Part shown: piece by piece, positions 1-7,263 of the stretch
Layout: the number at the start of each line of letters is the position of its first letter
How positions within the stretch are numbered: position 1 is the first letter of the stretch
Source of the DNA: Flavobacterium fontis
Lineage (GTDB): Bacteria > Bacteroidota > Bacteroidia > Flavobacteriales > Flavobacteriaceae
DNA: 64,000 bases
NCBI RefSeq assembly: GCF_900129405.1
Contig: NZ_FQVQ01000003.1
Coordinates: forward strand, 124,001 to 188,000
Direction: 5' to 3'
Notes under the pieces: generated by a model
What the model was told of the DNA's origin: nothing
Database searches by the model: none
The model's input: the letters and a program-made list of their open reading frames with translations, nothing else
Position numbers and translations under genes: made by a program

Positions 1-180
1 TTTCGTCGACCTTTTTATCCGTTTGCCTATTTTTTAGGGTTGTGGTAACCGATGGTCGATTTCGGTTGTTTTTTGTAGCCCCATTCTTTTATTTTAGCCT
101 TTGCGAGCCCCCGCAAACAGCGAAACATTTAGTTTTTTGATTGTCATAAACTTAACCGCAATTCCTTTTGGAATACACTA
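1..180. other. Left edge, no gene seen
   Basis: No convincing open frame, RNA or promoter of the TAnnTTTG type was recognised in these bases. A short TTCC-tttt-GGAA hairpin sits just before the first start codon, too small to interpret. Confidence 0.4.
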
Positions 181-1212
181 GTGCTTTGCTCAAAAAGTAA
201 AGCTTTGAAGACCATTTCCTTTGTAGTATTGGACGATGATCCCCAACGGATGCAAAAAACTGCAGCCGTAGCGGGAGGATTTCCATTTATGGTCTTTTTA
301 GGATCGGCAGGATCGGCAGATGAGGCTTTGGATTTGGTGCTAGACGTTCGTCCCGACGTCGTTTTTTTAGAAATTGAACCCGAAGAACCCGAAAATGAAT
401 TGTCTTTGGCGTTAATCAGTGAATGGTATCGGTATCTGATTCAAGTACCTCAAGTAATCGTTACCACCAAAAATGACACCCTTTGTTTGCAAGCCTTTAA
501 GTACGGGGTTTTCGACTATTTTACGCATCCGGTAACGACGTCTGAACTCCGAAAAACCCTTTTGCGCTTGGAGAAAACCATGGGGTATACGCTCCGCCAA
601 CCTGCAGCTGTGCCGGTAATGCCTGTTGCTACACCGGTTGTACCATCGCATGCAGCGGCTCCTACCGTTACCATTACGGAAATAGTTCCCCCTATGGCGC
701 TTGAAGAAGCTACCATTGAAGGCGATGAAGCAATTGAAAATGAGACTCTAGAAGCGACAGAAGTCCTTCCCGAAGAAACACCTGAAGAAGCCGATACCAC
801 CGAGGAACCATCAGTTACTGTGCCTGTAAATCCAACTACGGCAGTTCAAGTTAACACCCCTCAACCGCTGGTGATTTGCGTGAAATCATATGGCGATTAT
901 CGTTACATCGACGCCGATGAAATTTGTTATTTGCAAGCCGATAACAATTCGACCGACATACATTTGAATACGGGTGAAATGATTACCGCATTTAAGACCT
1001 TAAAGCATTTCGAAGGGGTATTGCAAGCGCCTTTTATTCGTATTCATAACAGTTATATTGTCAATACAAAGTATATTGGTCGAATTCATACAGGAAATTC
1101 GGTGTGTCACTTGAAAAATTCGACGGTAAAATTGCCGTTTTCTAAGTCTTACAAAGACAATATCGACCTCATAATCAATCAAATTGCTTCAGGAAACTAT
1201 TTGGAGATTTAA
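181..1212 (+). CDS. LytTR-type regulator with degenerate receiver domain
   Basis: The protein has a receiver-like domain (about residues 12-132), a long linker rich in Pro, Glu and Thr (about 140-228) and a C-terminal LytTR DNA-binding domain (about 231-335, with the typical ICYLQADNN and FIRIHNSYIVN segments). The receiver keeps the acidic pocket (LDDD at 17-20) and a Thr in the VIVTT strand, but the phospho-acceptor position is Glu (E64 in VVFLEIE) and the usual switch Lys before Pro is His (H116 in FTHPV). It is therefore probably not controlled by ordinary phosphorylation; a Glu may mimic the phosphorylated state. The start is GTG; a TTG nine codons in is an alternative. It heads a signalling locus that contains two histidine kinases and a repeat peptide, and its DNA-binding class is the one expected for the 21-bp spaced sites at 4723-4771 (inference). 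Confidence 0.85.
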   Translation: MLCSKSKALKTISFVVLDDDPQRMQKTAAVAGGFPFMVFLGSAGSADEALDLVLDVRPDVVFLEIEPEEPENELSLALISEWYRYLIQVPQVIVTTKNDTLCLQAFKYGVFDYFTHPVTTSELRKTLLRLEKTMGYTLRQPAAVPVMPVATPVVPSHAAAPTVTITEIVPPMALEEATIEGDEAIENETLEATEVLPEETPEEADTTEEPSVTVPVNPTTAVQVNTPQPLVICVKSYGDYRYIDADEICYLQADNNSTDIHLNTGEMITAFKTLKHFEGVLQAPFIRIHNSYIVNTKYIGRIHTGNSVCHLKNSTVKLPFSKSYKDNIDLIINQIASGNYLEI

Positions 1213-1252
1213 GGAAGTTTTCTTTTTTTTGTAGCCTAAAATAGTAAACGCC

Positions 1253-1915
1253 ATGACCATAAATGTACTCATTGTCGATGACCATAAATTAATTATTGAA
1301 GGGTATAAAACCATTTTTTCCAACAATCGCTTAGGGGCAGAAATCGTTGTTAGTGAGGCTACTACCGCCACACAAGCCGTAGAAATTTTGAAAGCATCCG
1401 CCTCCGAAAAGGCATACGATATCGTCATTTTGGATTACACGCTACCCGTTTGTGAAACGTATCATATTCAAAATGGTTTCGATCTGGTTCACTATGTTCG
1501 AACCTATCAACCGCTGGCCAAATTAATGATACTTACGTCCCACTCGGAAGCCCTTATTTTGTACCGTGTAATCATGGAGTCTCGGGCAGAAGCCATTATG
1601 ATAAAAAGTGATTTTTCTTCCATGGAATTGTTGGACGCCTTTGAAAACGTATATCAAGGAGGTACCTGCTACACCAAAACGGTTGCCGCTTTAAAACAGC
1701 AATTAAATGCCGATTACAAGGTGCTGGACGGCATCAACCGACAAATGATTGCCATGCTGGCACAAGGGTTTAAAACACGTTATATCATGGATCAATTGGG
1801 ACTCTCCAAAAGCGCCATTGACAAGCGAAAGGCCCTTATTCGGGAGTATTTTGCCATTGAAAAAGGGAATGATGAAACCATAGTGCAAATCGCACGGGAA
1901 CGAGGATATATTTAA
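1253..1915 (+). CDS. Response regulator, NarL/LuxR-like two-domain type
   Basis: This 220-residue protein has a complete N-terminal receiver: acidic pocket D9-D10, phospho-acceptor D61 (VILDYTLP), T95 and K118. The C-terminal part (about 155-218) is a helix-turn-helix region of the kind flavobacterial regulators use with TPR kinases, although the classical LuxR signature is weak. It closely resembles the regulator at 7264-7932, including the C-terminal ending D-E-T-[IL]-V-x-I-A-[RK]-x-R-G. The likely partner is the histidine kinase at 2672-4651, which lies two features downstream rather than directly adjacent. It follows the LytTR gene by 40 bp and may share its transcript. Confidence 0.85.
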   Translation: MTINVLIVDDHKLIIEGYKTIFSNNRLGAEIVVSEATTATQAVEILKASASEKAYDIVILDYTLPVCETYHIQNGFDLVHYVRTYQPLAKLMILTSHSEALILYRVIMESRAEAIMIKSDFSSMELLDAFENVYQGGTCYTKTVAALKQQLNADYKVLDGINRQMIAMLAQGFKTRYIMDQLGLSKSAIDKRKALIREYFAIEKGNDETIVQIARERGYI

Positions 1916-1967
1916 ATTTTAACAAATTATACACTTTTTGCACACCTGAGATGGTCAATTGCCTTGG

Positions 1968-1975
1968 TATCTTTG
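1968..1975 (+). promoter_or_regulatory. Putative -7 element TATCTTTG
   Basis: A perfect flavobacterial -7 box (TAnnTTTG) lies 54 bp before the start of the exported 129-residue protein. No good TTG -33 element is present at the usual 17-23 bp spacing. Confidence 0.45.
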
Positions 1976-2029
1976 TCTACGATTTGAGAATGAAAATGAT
2001 GTTGTTGTTGGAATCAAATACTTTACGCC

Positions 2030-2419
2030 ATGATAAAATACGTTCTAATTGGATTTTTTGCCTTAGTATTTAATGTACTTCCCGTTCGATCACAAGCCCC
2101 TTTAGACTCCGGGAAAATAGTAGTTCGGCTCGTTTTCATGACCGATACATTACAGTTACATTTTGATTCAAAAGCGATTTGGGCGCAAGCGTGTCACGAT
2201 TTGGATTTTTCCATTGCTGACTTTCCGTGGTTCCTTACGCCCGAAACAGGTATCGTTCCCACGGTTCATGTTACGCTTTATGAATGGATCCCAAGATGGG
2301 CCTTCCCGTATACGATGTTTGGATTTTGGAAGCGCTACGGACCCATAGCTTGTGAACTGGAATGTATAACGCATGAAATCAATACGTTGTGGTACAGTGA
2401 TAAAATTGCTTCACGTTAA
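2030..2419 (+). CDS. Small exported protein of unknown function
   Basis: The family is not recognised. The 129 residues begin with a plausible signal peptide (hydrophobic about 4-18, ending near RSQA), so the mature protein of about 107 residues is probably periplasmic or secreted. It is rich in aromatic residues (several Trp and Tyr), has two Cys close together near the C-terminus (about 109 and 113) and no repeats. It sits between a response regulator and a histidine kinase and has its own candidate -7 element, so a role in the same signalling locus is possible but unproven. Confidence 0.6.
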   Translation: MIKYVLIGFFALVFNVLPVRSQAPLDSGKIVVRLVFMTDTLQLHFDSKAIWAQACHDLDFSIADFPWFLTPETGIVPTVHVTLYEWIPRWAFPYTMFGFWKRYGPIACELECITHEINTLWYSDKIASR

Positions 2420-2471
2420 ATTTTAACAAAATGTACACTTTTAGTGTAACAATAGTTAAAAAATAGCCTTG

Positions 2472-2479
2472 TAATTTTA
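2472..2479 (+). promoter_or_regulatory. Putative -7 element TAATTTTA for the structured RNA or leader
   Basis: The box matches the TAnnTTTG pattern except for the last base and is followed by C, like the boxes at 4815 and 15141. It would start a transcript near 2485. Confidence 0.35.
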
Positions 2480-2484
2480 CCATG

Positions 2485-2664
2485 TACAAGCACTTAAAAT
2501 TGGGTTTCTGCCGATACTATGATAAATCCCCTCACTCGGAATTCACTGTTGTCACTTTCGTTAATTCTGTTGTATACGCCCGGATTCTTTATTTTTTCTA
2601 CGCCTTTCCGAGTAGGGGATTTTTATTTATTTGTTAACTTGAGCGGATGAATCCGCTTTTTTTA
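2485..2664 (+). ncRNA. Candidate structured RNA or attenuator leader upstream of the first kinase
   Basis: No open frame is seen here. Two arms, 2524-2540 (AAATCCCCTCACTCGGA) and 2607-2622 (TCCGAGTAGGGGATTT), pair over 16 bp with one bulged C, enclosing a pyrimidine-rich 66-base interior without an obvious second helix. The stretch ends with an intrinsic terminator: AGCGGA (2642-2647), loop TGAA, TCCGCT (2652-2657) and seven T. The terminator ends 8 bp before the kinase start, so this is either a small RNA of about 180 bases or an attenuating leader. The size and long closing stem recall flavobacterial 6S-type RNAs, but this was not tested. Confidence 0.45.
2642..2663 (+). terminator. Intrinsic terminator just before the kinase gene
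   Basis: The stem AGCGGA/TCCGCT with a four-base loop is followed by TTTTTTT. It lies immediately upstream of the kinase start at 2672, so the kinase would need read-through or a promoter not seen. Confidence 0.7.
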
Positions 2665-2671
2665 TATACTT

Positions 2672-4651
2672 ATGCGATACGTTGTTTTGATTTTTTTGAT
2701 TTTTATTTCTTGTAAAAATTCAAATATGAATTCTGATTTGAGTATTGAAAGTCAGAAATATATTGATAGTATATGTGTTCATTATGATAGAAAAGAACTA
2801 ACAAACGAAAAGTTTAAGAGACTTTTATATGGAAATTTATATGATTTAAGAAAATGTAATGATTCTGTTTCAAGATATTACTTGAATAGAATTGCAGCAT
2901 TATCGGTTACACATAATTTACAATCTAGCAATTATCTTGTAAGTAAATTGAGTACTCTGAGCTTGAGATATGGTGACACTCTAAATTATGCGAGAAGTTT
3001 GAGATTGAAAGGATCAATTCTATTAAGTAAAGGTGAAAAGTTGGAAGCATTGAAGTTTCATGAAAAGTCATTAAAAATATTTGAGTTTATTAATAGTGAA
3101 ATTGATTTAGTTAGAAATTATACAAATATTGGTTTGGATTTGTATTATTCAGACGACTATACTGGGGCAGAATATTTCTTAATCAAAGCTTTAAAAAAAT
3201 TAAAGAATAGAGATTATAATTTAAGATTTAAGATAATCACTAATTTAATTTTAACATATAATGGTAGTAGCCAACCAAATAAAGCAATAAAGTTAATTAA
3301 AAATGAAATTTCACAATTTAAACATGTAAGAAACAGTATTGATTGGATTATTCTAAAGTCTGAATTAGCCTATGCATATGAAGAAAAGAATGATTTTTTA
3401 AAATGTTATAAAACATTAGCTGATATAAAAAGTTGTTCTAGTTTTAATATGTTAAATACATTACAAAGAGCAGAGGTAAACAGACGCTTTTTAAGGGTGT
3501 TGAGAAAATTAAATAATGGTGTTTCTTATGAGAAAGAGTACGAAGAAATGGAGAAACAGTTCGATAGCGAATTTGAAGTAGGAATGAAATCTTCTCTATT
3601 AGTAGATTATATATACCATTTGCATGAATTAAAAAAAAATGACAAATTACTTTTAAAAGCAAAAGAGACGTATAAAATATCGATTGAGTCAAACTACATA
3701 TTTAATTCATTAAATTCTCTTATTCTATTGTCTAAAGTAGACTCAAAGAATGCTTCAATATATTTTCAAAAATATGATTCAATTAACGATCTTTTGTTTA
3801 ATTCGAAAAGGGCAACCTTCTCTAAAATTCTTTTAGACACAAATAATCTTGAAAAAGCAAAATTAAAGGCTGAGAGAGATAGGCAGTTAGTCATAATTTG
3901 GATTTTAATTATACTATTGATTTCAATTGTAATTTTTATCTTTTACTATAAACGGTTATCAAAGCTACGAAGCGAAATAAGCAAAAAAAATCAAAAAAGT
4001 AATGCGCGTATTGAAGAGCTGTTGGTCAAAAATCAAGAAATCGAAGCCCAAACCCGCAAGCATCTGCTGCGAAGCATTGCCATGGAAATTCACGACAATG
4101 TGCTCAACCGCTTAGCCAGTACCCGGTACCAGCTTTTTAAATTGCATTTCAAGCAAGACAAGCAAACGCTGCAAGAAGCCATGGAAGGTATCGATCATAT
4201 ACAACAGGTGGAAAACGAATTACGTTTATTAACCCATAACCTTACCAACGAAAGCCAATCGGCGACCATTTCTTTACTATCCATGATTCAAGAGTTGATC
4301 GATATCCATCATGAGGTATACGATCAAGAAGTAGAGTTTACCGTATCCCAATGGGATTGGGAACTGTTGCCCAATGAAACCAAAATCAATTGTTTGCGTA
4401 TCGTACAAGAAGCCTTACTCAACATTACCAAACATGCCAAAGCGACCCGAATATCGATTCAATTTATTCACGATACCCATCATTTGCGATTCCGAATTTC
4501 CGACAACGGGAAGGGTATGGAAGCCGTAAAAACAATAAAGGGCATAGGCTTAAAAAATCTGGAAGAACGCGCTCAAATGATGGCCGCTAAAATTGAAGTT
4601 TATTCGACTCCTGCCGAGGGTACAACCTTGCAAATCACACTACCCATTTAA
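2672..4651 (+). CDS. TPR-containing sensor histidine kinase, HisKA_3 type
   Basis: The 659-residue protein starts with a lipoprotein-like signal (Cys at residue 14 in FISC), followed by a helical TPR-like region (about 30-395), one membrane helix (about 406-427), a coiled coil, and a cytoplasmic kinase. The phospho-acceptor is H474 in MEIHDNVLNRL; the ATPase has N584 (LLNITKHAKA), D611 (ISDNGKGM) and the KGIGLKNLEERA lid. It should phosphorylate a NarL-like regulator, most likely the one at 1253-1915. Composition changes inside the gene: 15 of 60 bases are G/C at 2761-2820 against 28 of 60 at 4081-4140, with the change close to the membrane helix (about 3960-4000). The sensed signal is unknown; the repeat peptide encoded next door is an obvious candidate. 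Confidence 0.9.
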   Translation: MRYVVLIFLIFISCKNSNMNSDLSIESQKYIDSICVHYDRKELTNEKFKRLLYGNLYDLRKCNDSVSRYYLNRIAALSVTHNLQSSNYLVSKLSTLSLRYGDTLNYARSLRLKGSILLSKGEKLEALKFHEKSLKIFEFINSEIDLVRNYTNIGLDLYYSDDYTGAEYFLIKALKKLKNRDYNLRFKIITNLILTYNGSSQPNKAIKLIKNEISQFKHVRNSIDWIILKSELAYAYEEKNDFLKCYKTLADIKSCSSFNMLNTLQRAEVNRRFLRVLRKLNNGVSYEKEYEEMEKQFDSEFEVGMKSSLLVDYIYHLHELKKNDKLLLKAKETYKISIESNYIFNSLNSLILLSKVDSKNASIYFQKYDSINDLLFNSKRATFSKILLDTNNLEKAKLKAERDRQLVIIWILIILLISIVIFIFYYKRLSKLRSEISKKNQKSNARIEELLVKNQEIEAQTRKHLLRSIAMEIHDNVLNRLASTRYQLFKLHFKQDKQTLQEAMEGIDHIQQVENELRLLTHNLTNESQSATISLLSMIQELIDIHHEVYDQEVEFTVSQWDWELLPNETKINCLRIVQEALLNITKHAKATRISIQFIHDTHHLRFRISDNGKGMEAVKTIKGIGLKNLEERAQMMAAKIEVYSTPAEGTTLQITLPI

Positions 4652-4722
4652 TTTAAAAAACTAATAATCAACAATTTAAGCTAAAAAATAGCCTTTTTTT
4701 CTTCTGTTTTTTAAAATTCGTG

Positions 4723-4771
4723 CATTCACCCAAATTTGACCTACATTCACTCACAAACAGCCATCATTCAC
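4723..4771 (+). promoter_or_regulatory. Three CATTCAC direct repeats with exact 21-bp period
   Basis: CATTCAC occurs at 4723-4729, 4744-4750 and 4765-4771, so the repeats lie on the same face of the helix two turns apart. LytTR regulators such as AgrA bind 9-bp direct repeats with about 12 bp between them, which gives the same 21-bp period. The sites end 44 bp before the candidate -7 box of the repeat-peptide gene. Confidence 0.7.
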
Positions 4772-4814
4772 TATATACAAGCGTGAGGATATCAATTACC
4801 TCATGATGCTCTAG

Positions 4815-4822
4815 TAGTTTTA
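4815..4822 (+). promoter_or_regulatory. Putative -7 element TAGTTTTA of the repeat-peptide gene
   Basis: It resembles TAnnTTTG with a final A followed by C. It would give a start near 4828 and a leader of about 70 bases. No good TTG -33 box is present, which fits an activator-dependent promoter. Confidence 0.4.
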
Positions 4823-4895
4823 CATCGTGAAAGCCCCAAATGTATTGGCTTTACAAAACAAAAAAGTCTAACAAAAACTATTAAAGCATACGAAT

Positions 4896-5129
4896 ATGAA
4901 AAAGTCAGCAATTATTTCAGCATTATTTATGATGATGTTGGTTTTAACTTCTTTTAGTACTCCAACTGAAATTGGAGGAGGTAAAAATTCCAAAGGTGGT
5001 TTAGAGTTTCAAATAGGTGGAGGCAAAAACTCCAAGGGAGGTTTAGAAATTGGAGGGGGAAAAAATTCTAAAGGTGGTTTGGAATTTGAAATTGGAGGAG
5101 GAAAGAACTCCAAAGGTGGTTTAGAATAG
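4896..5129 (+). CDS. Exported peptide precursor of four identical 12-residue repeats
   Basis: The family is not recognised. Residues 1-25 form a signal peptide with a long hydrophobic core and end near SFSTPTE. The rest is four head-to-tail units with the identical core IGGGKNSKGGLE, at 4971-5012, 5013-5048, 5049-5090 and 5091-5126. Units 1 and 3 carry two extra residues (FQ or FE); units 2 and 4 do not, so the layout is 14-12-14-12. Eleven of the twelve core codons differ synonymously between units while no residue differs, which indicates selection on the peptide sequence. The gene lies between two TPR sensor kinases, behind a three-site operator and before a strong terminator. A multi-copy peptide pheromone precursor is the most attractive reading; a structural or antimicrobial peptide is also possible. 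Confidence 0.75.
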   Translation: MKKSAIISALFMMMLVLTSFSTPTEIGGGKNSKGGLEFQIGGGKNSKGGLEIGGGKNSKGGLEFEIGGGKNSKGGLE

Positions 5130-5150
5130 TTGAATACATTTAATTTTATA

Positions 5151-5184
5151 AAAAAACCGTTACCAATTGGTAGCGGTTTTTTAT
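5151..5184 (+). terminator. Intrinsic terminator after the repeat-peptide gene
   Basis: AAAAAACCG and CGGTTTTTT, with inner TACC/GGTA, form a strong hairpin followed by more T. It overlaps the longest reading frame of the next kinase, so that kinase should start further down. Confidence 0.8.
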
Positions 5185-5205
5185 TTTTGTTTAAAATGGT
5201 TTAAG

Positions 5206-7245
5206 TTGAAGCTAATACTTTGTATATTTATTTCTTTCTTCATTATCTCTTGTTCTAAGAATAAGAATACAGATAAGAATTTCCAAAGAAATGACAGTGT
5301 AACATATTATTTGAATTTATCAAATACTAAAAGTTTAACTAGTAATCGAAAATTCAAATATTTATCTAAAGCATTTATTGTACTAAAAAATAGTTCAGAG
5401 AATTCGAAAATTGTAAGGAATCAAATAGCAGATATTACATTTGAGTTTTATAGACTAAAAAAACTTGATGAATTTTATGATGGTTCAAGTATTTTGTTGT
5501 CAAAGTCAATACAAGGTAGAGACAGTTTGAATCTGGGTAAAGCATACAGATGTAAAGCAACATATTTCAAAGATGTAAAAAGATTAGATAGCTCTTTAAT
5601 TTATTTTTTAAAAGCTGAAAAAGTATACAACACTTTAAATGAACCTTTAGTTCTAGGAAATATCTTATTTAATAAAGGAATTGTACAATTTGATGGCGGA
5701 GATTTTCTCGGAGCAGAATTGTCTTTAACAAGTGCTTATGAAATTTTCAAGGATTCCGACAAGAAAGATAAATTATACGGTGTTTTAAATCAACTAGGAT
5801 TAACTTTTAATGAGTTGAATGAATACGATAAAGCTATTTTTTATCAAAAGAAAGCTTTAGAATTAGTGCAGAAGTATAATCTAGTTACCTCTTTTAATGA
5901 GGATATTGTTTCATACAATAATTTAGGTTACCTATATAATAAGATTGGGAAATATGAAGATGCTATCTATTATTTGGAGCTAGGGTTAAAAAATAAAAAT
6001 ATTATTAATACTGATCCAGACTTGTATTCATTATTAATTGATAATCTTGCATACTCTAGGTTAAAATCATCCAGCTTCAAAGGATTGCCGGGTTTGTTTT
6101 TTGATTCTTTAAAAATTAGATTAAAATTAAAAAATTCTACAGGAATAGTTACCAGTTATATTAATTTGTCACAGTATTATAAATTAAAAAGGGACTATTT
6201 AAAGTCAATTTATTATAGTGAAAAAGCTATTGAAGAAGCAAGAAAGTCAAAGATTCCAATAAATCTTATTCAAGCTTTAAAGCAAGCATCCGTTGTTAAT
6301 GAAAAGCTAGCATATAAATACTCAAAAGAATTTATAAAAATTAGTGATAGTCTACAATTAGTTGAACGTAATTCTCGGGATCGATTTACTAAAATTCAAT
6401 TAGAGACTAACGAAATCCTCCAACAAAAAGACTCCCTCGAGAAAAAAAACCGAAATATCCTCAACTATTTTATAGGAACGATTGCCGTTGGCGGACTGTT
6501 GTTTTTTATGCGGGCGCAACGAGCGAAGAGTCGTGAATTATTGCTGCGGCAAGCACAACAACGCGCCAATGAAGATATTTACCGCTTGATTATTTCGCAG
6601 CAAAACAAACTTGAAGAAGGACGTGTGCTCGAGAAAAACCGCATCGCCAAAGAACTCCACGACGGGGTACTCGGACGCCTCTTTGGATTGCGCCTTAACC
6701 TCGACGGCCTCAATCACCGCAACGATGAAGATGCTATTCATGAACGTATTCGCTGCCTTGAAGAACTCAAGAATATCGAACAAGACCTGCGGGAAATCTC
6801 CCATGAGCTGAGCCGAGAAAAATATGTACTCGTCAATAACTTTGTCGCCATCGTCAACAACCTTCTCGACGAACAAGCCAAAATCAATCCGGCGAAACTC
6901 AATGCCGTCATCGGAGAAAACATCGATTGGGATCAACTCAACAACACCACCAAAATCAACCTCTACCGGATTTTGCAAGAGAGTTTGCAAAACATCAACA
7001 AATACGCCAATGCCAAAACCATTAAGGTTGAATTTCGTAAAGATAAAAAAGGTAATTTAGTGCTCAACATTACCGACGACGGTGATGGATTTGAAGTCGA
7101 TAAAAAAAGTAAAGGCATCGGACTGAAAAATATAGTGACACGAACCCATGAAAGTAACGGAATTATTGAAATTAAATCGGCACCCGGAAAAGGAACCCGC
7201 ATCAGTATTACCGTGCCTCTTGAACATAAAAGTATTAAAAATTAA
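5206..7245 (+). CDS. TPR-containing sensor histidine kinase, HisKA_3 type
   Basis: The open frame could begin at a TTG at 5167, but that lies inside the terminator hairpin. TTG at 5206 gives a classical lipoprotein signal (MKLILCIFISFFIISC, Cys16), so it is chosen. Numbered from there: TPR helices about 60-400, a membrane helix about 415-435, a coiled coil, H485 as phospho-acceptor (KELHDGVLGRLFGL), N596 of the N box, the ITDDGDGF loop and the KGIGLKNI lid. G/C is 13 of 60 bases at 5281-5340 but 37 of 60 at 6661-6720, with the change near 6370-6430 just before the membrane helix. The regulator at 7264 follows after 18 bp and is its partner. The signal may be the peptide encoded just upstream (inference). 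Confidence 0.88.
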   Translation: MKLILCIFISFFIISCSKNKNTDKNFQRNDSVTYYLNLSNTKSLTSNRKFKYLSKAFIVLKNSSENSKIVRNQIADITFEFYRLKKLDEFYDGSSILLSKSIQGRDSLNLGKAYRCKATYFKDVKRLDSSLIYFLKAEKVYNTLNEPLVLGNILFNKGIVQFDGGDFLGAELSLTSAYEIFKDSDKKDKLYGVLNQLGLTFNELNEYDKAIFYQKKALELVQKYNLVTSFNEDIVSYNNLGYLYNKIGKYEDAIYYLELGLKNKNIINTDPDLYSLLIDNLAYSRLKSSSFKGLPGLFFDSLKIRLKLKNSTGIVTSYINLSQYYKLKRDYLKSIYYSEKAIEEARKSKIPINLIQALKQASVVNEKLAYKYSKEFIKISDSLQLVERNSRDRFTKIQLETNEILQQKDSLEKKNRNILNYFIGTIAVGGLLFFMRAQRAKSRELLLRQAQQRANEDIYRLIISQQNKLEEGRVLEKNRIAKELHDGVLGRLFGLRLNLDGLNHRNDEDAIHERIRCLEELKNIEQDLREISHELSREKYVLVNNFVAIVNNLLDEQAKINPAKLNAVIGENIDWDQLNNTTKINLYRILQESLQNINKYANAKTIKVEFRKDKKGNLVLNITDDGDGFEVDKKSKGIGLKNIVTRTHESNGIIEIKSAPGKGTRISITVPLEHKSIKN

Positions 7246-7263
7246 CCCCAATTTCCTGCACAG

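Noticed and set aside
4971..5126. Tandem repeats that might suggest a CRISPR array
   Set aside because: The units are in frame, without spacers, and encode an identical peptide; there is no cas gene.
6538..6990. 150-codon frame antisense to the second kinase
   Set aside because: It is the mirror of the G/C-rich kinase domain, which leaves few stops on the other strand; no promoter or family match.
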